Source of the DNA: Parasutterella muris
GTDB taxonomy: Bacteria > Pseudomonadota > Gammaproteobacteria > Burkholderiales > Burkholderiaceae_F
Length of the DNA stretch: 64,000 nucleotides
Assembly (NCBI RefSeq): GCF_943193095.1
Contig: NZ_CALPCV010000010.1
Location: forward strand, 16,588-80,587
Direction of reading: 5' to 3'
The notes beneath the pieces are model-generated. The model made no database searches. It was not told the origin of the DNA and saw only the letters and a program-made list of their open reading frames with translations. Both the position numbers and the translations under genes were made by a program. Positions 53,225 to 60,883 of the stretch are shown here, piece after piece. Within the stretch, counting starts at the first letter, position 1, and each line of letters starts with the position of its first letter.

Positions 53225-53497
53225 ATGAAATATGAATTTTTTAAACCTTATAAATTCGAAGATAAGGAATATTCCGAAATCGAACTAGACTTAGACGGTT
53301 TAAGAGGCTCCGATATTGAATCTGCCATGATCCAGGTTGAAGACCTAACCAAGATGGGGCAGAGAATTCCAACAGCAGCCAGTTGGAAATTTTTAGCCGC
53401 AAGAGCATCGAAGCTGCCTGTTGAGTTCTTTACAAACTTGCCGGCAAGAGACTGGTTAAAACTCTCCGGGATTGTCTCCCCTTTTTTCGACAGTTAG
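53225..53497 (+). CDS. Tail assembly chaperone, short form (gpE/gp41-like)
   Basis: A 90-residue protein after the tube gene, the place of the tail assembly chaperone that coats the tape measure during assembly. The N-terminal KYEFFKPYKFEDKEYSEIEL and the end GIVSPFFDS resemble phage Mu gp41-type proteins. The sequence TTTTTTC near the end (53482-53488) is a classic -1 slippery heptamer in the right phase, and the -1 frame stays open for another 70 codons (next entry). The short form is made by ribosomes that do not slip. CAGGAG lies 7 nt before the ATG. Confidence 0.88.
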   Translation: MKYEFFKPYKFEDKEYSEIELDLDGLRGSDIESAMIQVEDLTKMGQRIPTAASWKFLAARASKLPVEFFTNLPARDWLKLSGIVSPFFDS

Positions 53498-53700
53498 GAC
53501 TAAGTGCTAAACATCCAATCCAAGATTTAAAGCGTCTTTGCGTTCGATTATCGCTAACCGACTGCAAGCTTTCTTTTTTGGATTGGTACAACATGCCAAT
53601 AAGGGACTTGATGGAATGGTCTAGGATACTTCTTTCTGAATTAGAAAAGGTTCGGAAACTCGAAGAAAAGGCTTTTAAGAAGCCCAGGAACCCCCTATAA
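53488..53700 (+). CDS. Tail assembly chaperone, frameshift extension
   Basis: After slippage on TTTTTTC the ribosome continues in the -1 frame from 53488 for 70 codons to TAA 53698-53700, giving a 158-residue fusion. The extension has no start codon near its beginning and contains DWYNMPIRDLMEWSRILLSE, the Trp-rich helical pattern seen in the extended (E', gpGT-like) chaperones. Conserved programmed frameshifting of this gene is known in many tailed phages. Without the shift this stretch would be unexplained non-coding sequence between two tail genes. Confidence 0.8.
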   Translation, partial: RQLGLSAKHPIQDLKRLCVRLSLTDCKLSFLDWYNMPIRDLMEWSRILLSELEKVRKLEEKAFKKPRNPL

Positions 53701-53701
53701 T
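53696..53701 (+). promoter_or_regulatory. Perfect -10 hexamer for the small membrane gene
   Basis: TATAAT lies 28 bp before ATG 53730 and overlaps the chaperone extension stop. The sequence 17 bp upstream (TTTTAA) is only a weak -35. Confidence 0.5.
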
Positions 53702-53729
53702 TAAAGAAATCACAGAAAAGAGGCCCGAT

Positions 53730-54008
53730 ATGTCATTAATAGATGATTTTCTTCATTCGATAGTCGGAATGATTTGGTGCGCAGCAATGCTCATCTTAGG
53801 ACTGCCTCTTCTTCTCCTAGTTCCTTATATTGCAATCTTGATGGGATACGAAGCAATTCAAGAAATTGAGACTCCTCTTTATCGTGATCTGATTTACTTC
53901 GTTATTTTTGAAATTTGCTTGGTCACTTTTGTTGTGAAAACAACTTACATCAATTGGTTCAGGAAGCATCTTTGGAGGCTTCCTGAACTAAAAGATGATG
54001 AAACTTAA
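53730..54008 (+). CDS. Small membrane protein, probable phage moron
   Basis: A 92-residue protein with two or three hydrophobic helices (about residues 10-38 and 52-70), a positively charged loop and an acidic tail. It sits between chaperone and tape-measure genes, where phages normally have nothing. It has a TATAAT box upstream, AGAGG before its ATG, and a terminator directly after it. Its sequence is AT-richer than its neighbours. Together these are the marks of a moron expressed in the lysogen. Small membrane proteins of this kind often block superinfection, but no family was recognised. Confidence 0.75.
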   Translation: MSLIDDFLHSIVGMIWCAAMLILGLPLLLLVPYIAILMGYEAIQEIETPLYRDLIYFVIFEICLVTFVVKTTYINWFRKHLWRLPELKDDET

Positions 54009-54027
54009 CTTTTTATTTAATTTAAGA

Positions 54028-54050
54028 AAGCCGCCTTTGTGCGGCTTTTT
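54028..54050 (+). terminator. Terminator after the small membrane gene
   Basis: AAGCCGC pairs with GCGGCTT across six bases and is followed by TTT. It separates the small gene from the tape measure gene, which starts 15 bp later. Confidence 0.85.
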
Positions 54051-54064
54051 CTTTGGATAACACC

Positions 54065-56329
54065 ATGTCGGTATCTAAAACATTCGAGATGGCTTTTGTT
54101 GTCGGAGCGGCTTTGCAAGCACAATTTGCAACCGTAATGAATAAAGCGACACAAAAGACAACAAACCTAGAAAAGGCCGTTCAAAATCTTCAGAAGGCAA
54201 ACTCAGATATAAGCTCCGTTCTGAAGCAAAGAGAAGCCACAGAAAAAGCTCGAAATGAATGGGTTTGGGCGGCCAAATCGGCCGATCAGTTAAAACGAAC
54301 TCTACTTGGGATGTCAAATCCAAGCAAGTCATTAGTAGCTGAATTTAACCGAATGGAGTCCGCGTCTCTTAAGGCAAAGAATGCCTGGTTAGCTCAGAAA
54401 AATGCACTAGCTAAACTTGAATCAGAGACGAAAACTGCAGGGGTTTCCTTTGATACCTTACTAAAAAAGCAGACGGCTCTTCAAAAGAGGATGAAATTTG
54501 CCAAAAGCGGTCAATCCAGGCTGGATGCTGGAAGGAATCTGATCAATTCAAGCAAGGGCTACGCAGCAACAACTGGAGTCGCAATGTTCTCGCAAATGGC
54601 GGGAGCAGTAAAAACCGGAGCAGACTTCGATGCCGCTATGGCTCGTGTGGGCGCTGTTTCCGGAGCATCCGGGGAAGATCTTCTCGCCCTCCGAGAACAA
54701 GCTAAGACTCTGGGAAAATCTACTGTTTGGTCTTCTTCTCAGGCCGCTGAGGGACAGCAATTCCTTGCTATGGCTGGTTTTTCTAAAGATCAAATCCTTA
54801 AATCTATGCCGGGAATGCTAGACCTCGCCTCAGCCGGAGGTATTGACTTAGGAACGGCCGCCGATATCGGCTCAAATATTTTGACCGGTATGGGTCTGGA
54901 CGCATCAGAAATGGGGCGAGTTGGAGATGTCTTAACTAATACGTTCACCAAATCCAATACTAATTTGTCCATGCTCGGAGAAACGATGAAGTTTGCAGCC
55001 CCGGTGGCTAAGTCTTTAGGCGTTTCACTTGAAGAAGCGGCTGCAATGGCTGGCAAATTGGGAGATGCAGGTATTCAGGGATCCATGGCTGGCACAACTC
55101 TTAGAGCTGTGATGCTACGCCTATCAGCTCCGAGTAAACAAGGCGCAGAAGCTTTAGATGCTTTAGGAGTTAAGACCACTGATGCCGCCGGCAATATGAG
55201 GAAGATTCCGGACATCTTGGCCGATTTGAACAAGGCAATGGCAAAGATGCCAGAAGCACAAAAAGCAGCCTATACAAAGGCCATTTTTGAGACAGAGGCT
55301 ATGTCAGGGGCTTTTGTTCTCATGGAGCAGGCTGGGAAGGGAGCTTTGCAAGAATTTACAGAAGCCGTGAAGAAAACCGGGACATCACAACAGGTTGCAG
55401 CCGACCAAAATAATAATTTAGTTGGTGATTACAAGGCGTTTACGAGTGCGATCGAGGGATTGACTATTGCTTTCTATGAAAAGCTGGAGCCTGCACTTAG
55501 AAAAATTACTCAGGTCGGCACGAAAGCTGTAAGTTGGGTAACAGATTTCGTAAATGAGCATCCAAAAATCACGGCGGCATTCGGGACTCTTGCCGGAGGA
55601 ATTGGAGCGTTTGCAAGCGCTGCTTTACCTGCTTTCACTTTATTTAAGACCGGGTGTTTTATTTTTGGCTTGTTCAAGTCGGTAATTGGAGCAGCTCAAA
55701 TTACGATGGCTGCATTTAATTTAGTGTTATCGGCTAATCCGATCGCCATGGTTGTAACGGTTATTGGTACAGCTATCGCGGCAGGCGTCCTTCTCTATCA
55801 AAACTGGGAATCAGTAAAAGAGGTTGCTTCCGAAACTTGGGATACTATTAAAAATGCATTTTCCGGCCTGGGTTCATTTGTTGGCGGGGCGTTTGAATCA
55901 GCCATGATGGCGGCCAAAGCGCCAATAAATGCCATGATTGCAATGGTCAACTCCGTCATTGAAAAAATCAATGAGTATTCGAATGTTCAGGTTCCATCGT
56001 GGGTCCCGGGGATTGGAGGCCAAGGGCTCGGATTCCAGCTCAATCCGATACCTCAGCTGGCCGGTGGAGGCATTGCAACCTCCTCAACTTTGGCCAACAT
56101 CGGAGAGGGAGCCGAGCCAGAGGCAATTCTGCCGCTCTCTCGCCTTGATTCGATGCTGGGTAATTCGATGGTATCCCCTCCTCCCTCTGTCAATGTGAAT
56201 CTCACGGTGAATGTACAGGGAACTGGTAATGCAGCATCCGATATACGGCAAGGAGCGTCCGCCGCTGCGTTCGATCTCAAACGCGAACTGGAGCGTATGC
56301 TGGCAAACGAACGCCGATTGGCGTATTGA
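54065..56329 (+). CDS. Tail tape measure protein (TP901 family)
   Basis: A 754-residue protein that sets tail length and is ejected before the DNA. The start at ATG 54065 was chosen over TTG 54053. The first about 130 residues form coiled coil. Residues about 180-430 are the TP901 core with GAVSGASGEDLLALREQAKT, MLDLASAGGIDLGTAADIGS and LGDAGIQGSMAGTTLRAVML. Hydrophobic helices (about 500-590, including GAFASAALPAFTLFKTGCFI) follow, and a Gly/Pro-rich C-terminal part with GEGAEPEAILPLSRLD. Complete and typical for a contractile phage. Confidence 0.92.
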   Translation: MSVSKTFEMAFVVGAALQAQFATVMNKATQKTTNLEKAVQNLQKANSDISSVLKQREATEKARNEWVWAAKSADQLKRTLLGMSNPSKSLVAEFNRMESASLKAKNAWLAQKNALAKLESETKTAGVSFDTLLKKQTALQKRMKFAKSGQSRLDAGRNLINSSKGYAATTGVAMFSQMAGAVKTGADFDAAMARVGAVSGASGEDLLALREQAKTLGKSTVWSSSQAAEGQQFLAMAGFSKDQILKSMPGMLDLASAGGIDLGTAADIGSNILTGMGLDASEMGRVGDVLTNTFTKSNTNLSMLGETMKFAAPVAKSLGVSLEEAAAMAGKLGDAGIQGSMAGTTLRAVMLRLSAPSKQGAEALDALGVKTTDAAGNMRKIPDILADLNKAMAKMPEAQKAAYTKAIFETEAMSGAFVLMEQAGKGALQEFTEAVKKTGTSQQVAADQNNNLVGDYKAFTSAIEGLTIAFYEKLEPALRKITQVGTKAVSWVTDFVNEHPKITAAFGTLAGGIGAFASAALPAFTLFKTGCFIFGLFKSVIGAAQITMAAFNLVLSANPIAMVVTVIGTAIAAGVLLYQNWESVKEVASETWDTIKNAFSGLGSFVGGAFESAMMAAKAPINAMIAMVNSVIEKINEYSNVQVPSWVPGIGGQGLGFQLNPIPQLAGGGIATSSTLANIGEGAEPEAILPLSRLDSMLGNSMVSPPPSVNVNLTVNVQGTGNAASDIRQGASAAAFDLKRELERMLANERRLAY

Positions 56330-56340
56330 GTGAGGTGATT

Positions 56341-56556
56341 ATGTACAAAACAGTCCAAGGGGATACTTGGGACATCATCAGCAAAAAACTTTACGGCACG
56401 GAAAAGTTCATGACACGCTTAATGCAAGCTAATCCGGATATTGCGGAGATTGTTATTTTTCCGGCTGGCGTGAAGGTTGAGGCCCCTGAGATTGCCGTTC
56501 CTGCGGAAACACTGCAGGGGTTGCCGCCGTGGAAAACGAGGAGGTCTGATGATTGA
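56341..56556 (+). CDS. Tail protein X (LysM-like)
   Basis: A 71-residue protein of the P2 gpX type. MYKTVQGDTWDIISKKLYGT and the following FMTRLMQANPDI form a LysM-like motif. The chosen ATG has GAGGT 5 nt upstream; a TTG 15 bases earlier is inside the tape measure end. It may bind tail-tip components or cell-wall glycan. Confidence 0.85.
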   Translation: MYKTVQGDTWDIISKKLYGTEKFMTRLMQANPDIAEIVIFPAGVKVEAPEIAVPAETLQGLPPWKTRRSDD

Positions 56557-57703
56557 CAATTTTCAGCCCCGTCAGGCGTATCTGAGAGTGCTCTGGGGGC
56601 CAGACGCCTCGAACATGACGCAATACCTCAATCCTGATCTACTGTCGTTTTCCTATAGCGATAAAGACGGAGACGAAGCTGACGAGATCAGCATTACGCT
56701 AAAAGATGAAACGGGGAAATGGGCCGGCAGTTGGACTCCTGACGGAGGGATGGTTCTGGAAGCATACATCGCTACAGGAACACCTCTGTCTAAAGGGCCT
56801 GAGCTTTATTGCGGGAAATTTTTCGTTGACGGCATTGACTTTTCAGGTCCTCCGAGAACCGTCTCTATCCAGGCCGTCTCTATTCCGTTAGCTGTGCCGA
56901 TTCGGCGTTTAGTCAAGTCCCGCGCCTGGGAATCTCAGACACTTTCTGCAATCGCAAAAACAATAGCTGAGGAGGCTGACCTGGAATTCCTGTTTGATTC
57001 AGATGACGATCCGCAATTTGATCGACAGGATCAGAGCCGAGAAAACAATCTGAAATTTTTAAAGCGGCTGTGTTCTGAAAATGGGCTGTCCGTAAAAGTC
57101 ACAGACAAGCAGCTCGTTGTTTTCAGCAAAGAAAAATACGAGAAGAAGGAGCCGGTTGCAACCGTTGCCGTCGGGCGATCAGAGGTTCTATCGTTTCGAT
57201 TCAGCCAGTCTCACTCTGAAACCTATAAGAGCGTGACCGTAAGCTATCGAAATCCGAAACTCAAGAAAAAAGGTTGCGCCGGTGGTGAGATGTTTGACAA
57301 ATACGGACGGCCAACCAAGGCCGCTCCGGCTTCTGCAGCTAAGGCTGATATTTTTGACGAACACGGACGCCGAATCAAAACAAAAAAAACTAACCCTGCT
57401 GTGATGGAATACACCGCTACAGATCCGAATGCCGATGAATCTGCTCAGGATTTTCAGTGGAAAAAACGAGCCACCAGCATTGCCGAGGCTAAACGATTGG
57501 CCGAAGCGAAGTTACGCGCCTTGAATGCGAAGAGCATAACCGGAGAGGTCACAGTTGTCGGAAACCCATTGTTCGTCGCAGGAGAGGTTATCGCTCTATC
57601 TGGATTCGGATCATTTGACGGAAATTTCTATATAGATTCGGCCACGCATTCGTTAGGTGGCGGATACACGACATCACTACAGATTCATAGGGTGAAAGCA
57701 TGA
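56549..57703 (+). CDS. Baseplate hub / late control protein D (P2 gpD)
   Basis: A 384-residue hub subunit, homologous to T4 gp27. The start at ATG 56549 overlaps the X stop by 8 bases and has GAGG upstream; the frame is open further upstream through gene X. Typical elements are DGGMVLEAYIATGTPLSKGP, the RENNLKFLKRLCSENGLSVK region, and the Ala/Lys-rich repeats AKRLAEAKLRALNAKSITGE near the end. A 40-residue basic insert (about 255-300, with two DI/MFDKYGRPTK, FDEHGRRIK sequences) looks like a linker. Confidence 0.88.
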   Translation: MIDNFQPRQAYLRVLWGPDASNMTQYLNPDLLSFSYSDKDGDEADEISITLKDETGKWAGSWTPDGGMVLEAYIATGTPLSKGPELYCGKFFVDGIDFSGPPRTVSIQAVSIPLAVPIRRLVKSRAWESQTLSAIAKTIAEEADLEFLFDSDDDPQFDRQDQSRENNLKFLKRLCSENGLSVKVTDKQLVVFSKEKYEKKEPVATVAVGRSEVLSFRFSQSHSETYKSVTVSYRNPKLKKKGCAGGEMFDKYGRPTKAAPASAAKADIFDEHGRRIKTKKTNPAVMEYTATDPNADESAQDFQWKKRATSIAEAKRLAEAKLRALNAKSITGEVTVVGNPLFVAGEVIALSGFGSFDGNFYIDSATHSLGGGYTTSLQIHRVKA

Positions 57704-58359
57704 TTTTTGAAAATGATCAAAACGATCGAAATATGGCTGTTTTAAAACTTGGCGAAGTAGTCGAGGTGTTACCTGATCAATGCAAGGCGCGTGTGGTTTT
57801 TGATGAGGATGACTCAATTGTGAGCGACCCCCTGCCCATCGTCATTCCGAATTCGATCGAGAACAGAGATTTCCACCTGCCTGATGTTGGAGAAGATGTT
57901 CTGTGCTTGTTCGGTTCTGCTGGGCTTGAAGACGGATTTATTCTAGGTTCGATCTACGCTGGGGAAGTCGTTCCTCCGTCGAGTTCTGCAGATGTGCGCA
58001 TGGTTGAGTTTGCTGATGGTTCGAAATTCAGCTTTGATCGCAGCGCCTCAACATTTGAAATTGAAATCGGCAGCACACGAATCAAACTGGATCAGAACTC
58101 TGTCAATGTCGAGGCAGCACAGCGGGTTTCCGTTAAGTCCGGTCAGGCCGTTGACATCGAGGGGGCTGCGGAGGTCAACATTAAAACACCCACGCTCAAC
58201 CTCAATGTCGGAGGAACAACAATGCAGTTGAATGGCTCCAGTGCAACGATTACATCGCAGGATTTAACGTTCAGAGGCAACGTTTCTGTAACGGGGAATC
58301 TGTCGGTTTCGGGTAATGGCACGTTCTCTGGAACAGTTCACGCGCCCAATGTTTCATAG
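57700..58359 (+). CDS. Baseplate assembly protein V (tail spike, P2 gpV)
   Basis: A 219-residue protein, the trimeric membrane-piercing spike. The OB-fold N-terminus (GEVVEVLPDQCKARVVF, VGEDVLCLFGSAGLEDGFIL) is followed by a beta-helix of short repeats (VNVEAAQRVSVKSGQAVDIE, TPTLNLNVGG). It ends FSGTVHAPNVS and lacks the His-X-His iron-binding tip of P2 gpV, so the tip may be completed otherwise. The ATG overlaps the D stop. Confidence 0.87.
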   Translation: MIFENDQNDRNMAVLKLGEVVEVLPDQCKARVVFDEDDSIVSDPLPIVIPNSIENRDFHLPDVGEDVLCLFGSAGLEDGFILGSIYAGEVVPPSSSADVRMVEFADGSKFSFDRSASTFEIEIGSTRIKLDQNSVNVEAAQRVSVKSGQAVDIEGAAEVNIKTPTLNLNVGGTTMQLNGSSATITSQDLTFRGNVSVTGNLSVSGNGTFSGTVHAPNVS

Positions 58360-58367
58360 GAGGACAT

Positions 58368-58784
58368 ATGGCCAGTGTTTTAGGATGTTATGGACCAATG
58401 CCGTTCTATTGTTCAGAGAATGCAATTTTCAATTACAAGGATCTGAAATCCTCGAAACAGATCAGGTGGGCGGAGCATTCTGTCTACCAAGGAAAAACAA
58501 TCAAGGAGTTTTTGGGATATTCACCTCTGGAGGTGTCGTTTAGCCTGCGATTCGATGCCTCTCGAGGGATAGCTCCGTTGATTGGAATCCCGTTGCTGGA
58601 AAAATTACTCGATCAACATATAGCGCTGCCGCTCATCGTTGGAGGAGTTTATATGGGCATGATGGCGATGGATAAATTTGATGTTCAACACAAATTTTTC
58701 GGCAAAGGCGGTGCGTGCATTGTTGCCGAGGTCTCTGTTTCGTTTTCGGAGGTTGGAAATGGATTATTCGATGGACTTATCTAA
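58368..58784 (+). CDS. Tail protein U-like (P2 gpU family)
   Basis: A 138-residue protein of the P2 GpU family, which helps assemble tails. Motifs are FNYKDLKSSKQIRWAEHSV, YQGKTIKEFLGYSPLEVSF and a late segment with VEVSVSFSEV (here VAEVSVSFSE). GGAGG lies before the ATG. In P2, U lies between T and D; here it sits between V and W, a rearranged order. Confidence 0.8.
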   Translation: MASVLGCYGPMPFYCSENAIFNYKDLKSSKQIRWAEHSVYQGKTIKEFLGYSPLEVSFSLRFDASRGIAPLIGIPLLEKLLDQHIALPLIVGGVYMGMMAMDKFDVQHKFFGKGGACIVAEVSVSFSEVGNGLFDGLI

Positions 58785-59082
58785 ACCTATCGCAGTTAAT
58801 TTCTCGCCATCCTCTGTGGCCGAGGAGATTCTTCAGAACGTTCGAACGATTTGTTCAACAGTCGTTGGTTCTGTTCCGCTGGATAGGGACTTCGGAATGT
58901 CGATGGATATGCTTGACCAGCCGATAAACATTTCACGGATGCTGTTCCAGTCCGCTGTGATTCAGGCCCTTGCAAAATACGAGCCCAGGGCAAAATTGGT
59001 CTCGATCGATTTTTCAACGAACGGAGAGAGCGTTAATCAGGGAATAACGATGCCGCGGCTGACACTGGAAATACAGGAGTAA
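58759..59082 (+). CDS. Baseplate protein W (gp25/gpW lysozyme-like family)
   Basis: A 107-residue baseplate wedge protein. IAVNFSPSSVAEEILQNVRT and the VPLDRDFGMSMDMLDQP motif (Arg-Asp-Phe-Gly) are the hallmarks of the gp25-like family. The ATG at 58759 overlaps the U gene, with GGAGG 5 nt upstream. An in-frame ATG at 58678 lies deep inside U and lacks a site. Confidence 0.88.
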   Translation: MDYSMDLSKPIAVNFSPSSVAEEILQNVRTICSTVVGSVPLDRDFGMSMDMLDQPINISRMLFQSAVIQALAKYEPRAKLVSIDFSTNGESVNQGITMPRLTLEIQE

Positions 59083-59084
59083 AT

Positions 59085-60218
59085 ATGTCGGAAAATTTCC
59101 CGCGTTGGGGATTGCCGGATGTCAATTTTATGGAGACAGATCCGGACCAAATTAGAGCCTCGATAATCAACAGATATGAGACCGCCTCCGGGCGGTCTCT
59201 CGCTATGGGTGATCCGATTCGATTGTTTTTGCTGACGATCGCCGCAGAAATCATCCAACTCAGGCAGGTTTTCAATCATGCTGCTCAGCAAAATTTACTG
59301 AGCTATGCGCAAAACCAATATTTAGACGCTTTAGGCGTCTTTCTTGATTGTCCCCGTCAGGAGGCCGATCGTGCAGTAACGCAAATTCAATTTACGTTAA
59401 CTCAGGCCTTGACTGGCGCATTCGTTATTCCTGCAGGATTCCAAATTACCAATGGCGAGGTTACGTTCCAAACGACAGAACAGGTAGCGATAGAACCGGG
59501 GGGACTGCAAGCCGTCGGTCAGGCTGAATGTACCGAATCAGGAGTTGTTGGTAATGGATATCTTGCTGGACAAATATCGACAATCGTTGCACCGCTGGCA
59601 TTTTTAGCAACAGCGGCGAACATCAATGAATCCTCTGGAGGTTCAGACGAAGAAAGCGATGATAGCTATGCTGAGCGCCTCCGGCTACGACCGAATTCGT
59701 TTTCTGTTGCAGGGCCTGAGAAGGCGTACATTTTCCATGCATTTTCAGTCTCTCCGTCAATCATTGATGTGGCAGTGGATTCGCCAACACCAGGAGTTGT
59801 CAATGTCTATACGTTGTTGACTGGAGGCGAACTGCCTCAAGAAGCATTTCTGCAAGAGGTCGAATCGTATCTGGCTAGCGAAGAAGTGCGCCCGTTGACC
59901 GATGACGTTCATGCGTGCTGTCCGAGCGCTGTCAATTACGAGGTCAACGTTGATTACTACGTTCTCAATTCTGACGTCGTTCGACTGGAATCAATCAAAG
60001 AGGCTGTTGAAAATGCGGCTCAGGATTTCGTCACGTGGCAGCAATCGAAAATTGGACGTGACATCAATCCTGATGAGCTGATTTCTCGAATTCGAGCTGC
60101 AGGCGCAGGACGAATCGACCATGCAACGCTGCAACCGGCATTCCAGGCTCTGAATCGCAGCCAGGTTGCTCAATGTTCCGGCGTCACGATCACATTTAAA
60201 GGGCTGGAGGACGGTTAA
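59085..60218 (+). CDS. Baseplate protein J
   Basis: A 377-residue wedge protein of the gpJ/gp6-like family. It begins with WGLPDVNFMETDPDQIRASI, contains the conserved QNQYLDALGVFLDCPRQEADRA, and has GSDEESDDSYAERLRLRPNS, the acidic D-E-S-D-D-S-Y-A-E-R motif typical of J. A perfect 9-bp hairpin is inside the coding sequence (59178-59199). AGGAG lies 8 nt before the ATG. The gene overlaps I by 1 base. Confidence 0.92.
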   Translation: MSENFPRWGLPDVNFMETDPDQIRASIINRYETASGRSLAMGDPIRLFLLTIAAEIIQLRQVFNHAAQQNLLSYAQNQYLDALGVFLDCPRQEADRAVTQIQFTLTQALTGAFVIPAGFQITNGEVTFQTTEQVAIEPGGLQAVGQAECTESGVVGNGYLAGQISTIVAPLAFLATAANINESSGGSDEESDDSYAERLRLRPNSFSVAGPEKAYIFHAFSVSPSIIDVAVDSPTPGVVNVYTLLTGGELPQEAFLQEVESYLASEEVRPLTDDVHACCPSAVNYEVNVDYYVLNSDVVRLESIKEAVENAAQDFVTWQQSKIGRDINPDELISRIRAAGAGRIDHATLQPAFQALNRSQVAQCSGVTITFKGLEDG

Positions 60219-60859
60219 TGAAAACAATTGATGATATCTCGATTTCCGACCTGTTGCCGTCAAGCATCTCAGATGACCAACGAGTGCGGAATTCAGCCGC
60301 AGCGATAGACCCGGAGCTCAAACGCGCATCCGGGTCTCTTTATTTAGGCGCTATTTTTGCCAACGTCGACAAGTTGACGAGCCTGCAACTCGATCACCTG
60401 GCCTACAGTTTCGACCTGACCACGTGGCGTGACTCATGGCCACTGAATCAGAAACGACAGGTTGCAAAAACGGTTGTGGCACAAAAATGCAGAATGGGAA
60501 CACTATCTGCAATTAAAAAAGTTCTGGCTAGCCTGGGATCAGCCGTTTCCATCACAGAATGGTGGGAGAAAAATCCGCGAGGAGAACCTCACACATTTGA
60601 GGTTGTTGCGTCGATCAGCTCGCTTTCTGGCGGCTTGAGCGCTGAATCTCAAGAGGATTTTTTTCGATTGCTGGATGAGGCAAAACCCGTTCGATCTCAT
60701 TACACGTTCACGGTCGTCCAGTCTCTGTTGGGGCAAATCCACATTTCGGCTGCAATCCGACCAGTTTCATACGCACGATGCATTTCTGAGCAATTGCCAA
60801 TAACGGGGCAAATCATTGTCGGCGGAGTTTTCCGCCCCGCTACGTACACACGAATTTAA
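60218..60859 (+). CDS. Tail protein I (baseplate, P2 gpI)
   Basis: A 213-residue protein of the P2 gpI family that joins baseplate and tail fibres. It shows the DLLPSSISDDQRVRNSAAAI start, LDHLAYSFDLTTWRDSWPLN in the middle, and the KMGTLSAIKKVLASLG-like segment (here RMGTLSAIKKVLASLGSAVS). A second intragenic hairpin with a 9-bp stem lies near its start (60307-60337) and is followed by a T-rich stretch. Confidence 0.88.
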   Translation: MKTIDDISISDLLPSSISDDQRVRNSAAAIDPELKRASGSLYLGAIFANVDKLTSLQLDHLAYSFDLTTWRDSWPLNQKRQVAKTVVAQKCRMGTLSAIKKVLASLGSAVSITEWWEKNPRGEPHTFEVVASISSLSGGLSAESQEDFFRLLDEAKPVRSHYTFTVVQSLLGQIHISAAIRPVSYARCISEQLPITGQIIVGGVFRPATYTRI

Positions 60860-60883
60860 TTTAAATCAATTGGAGAAATTTTT

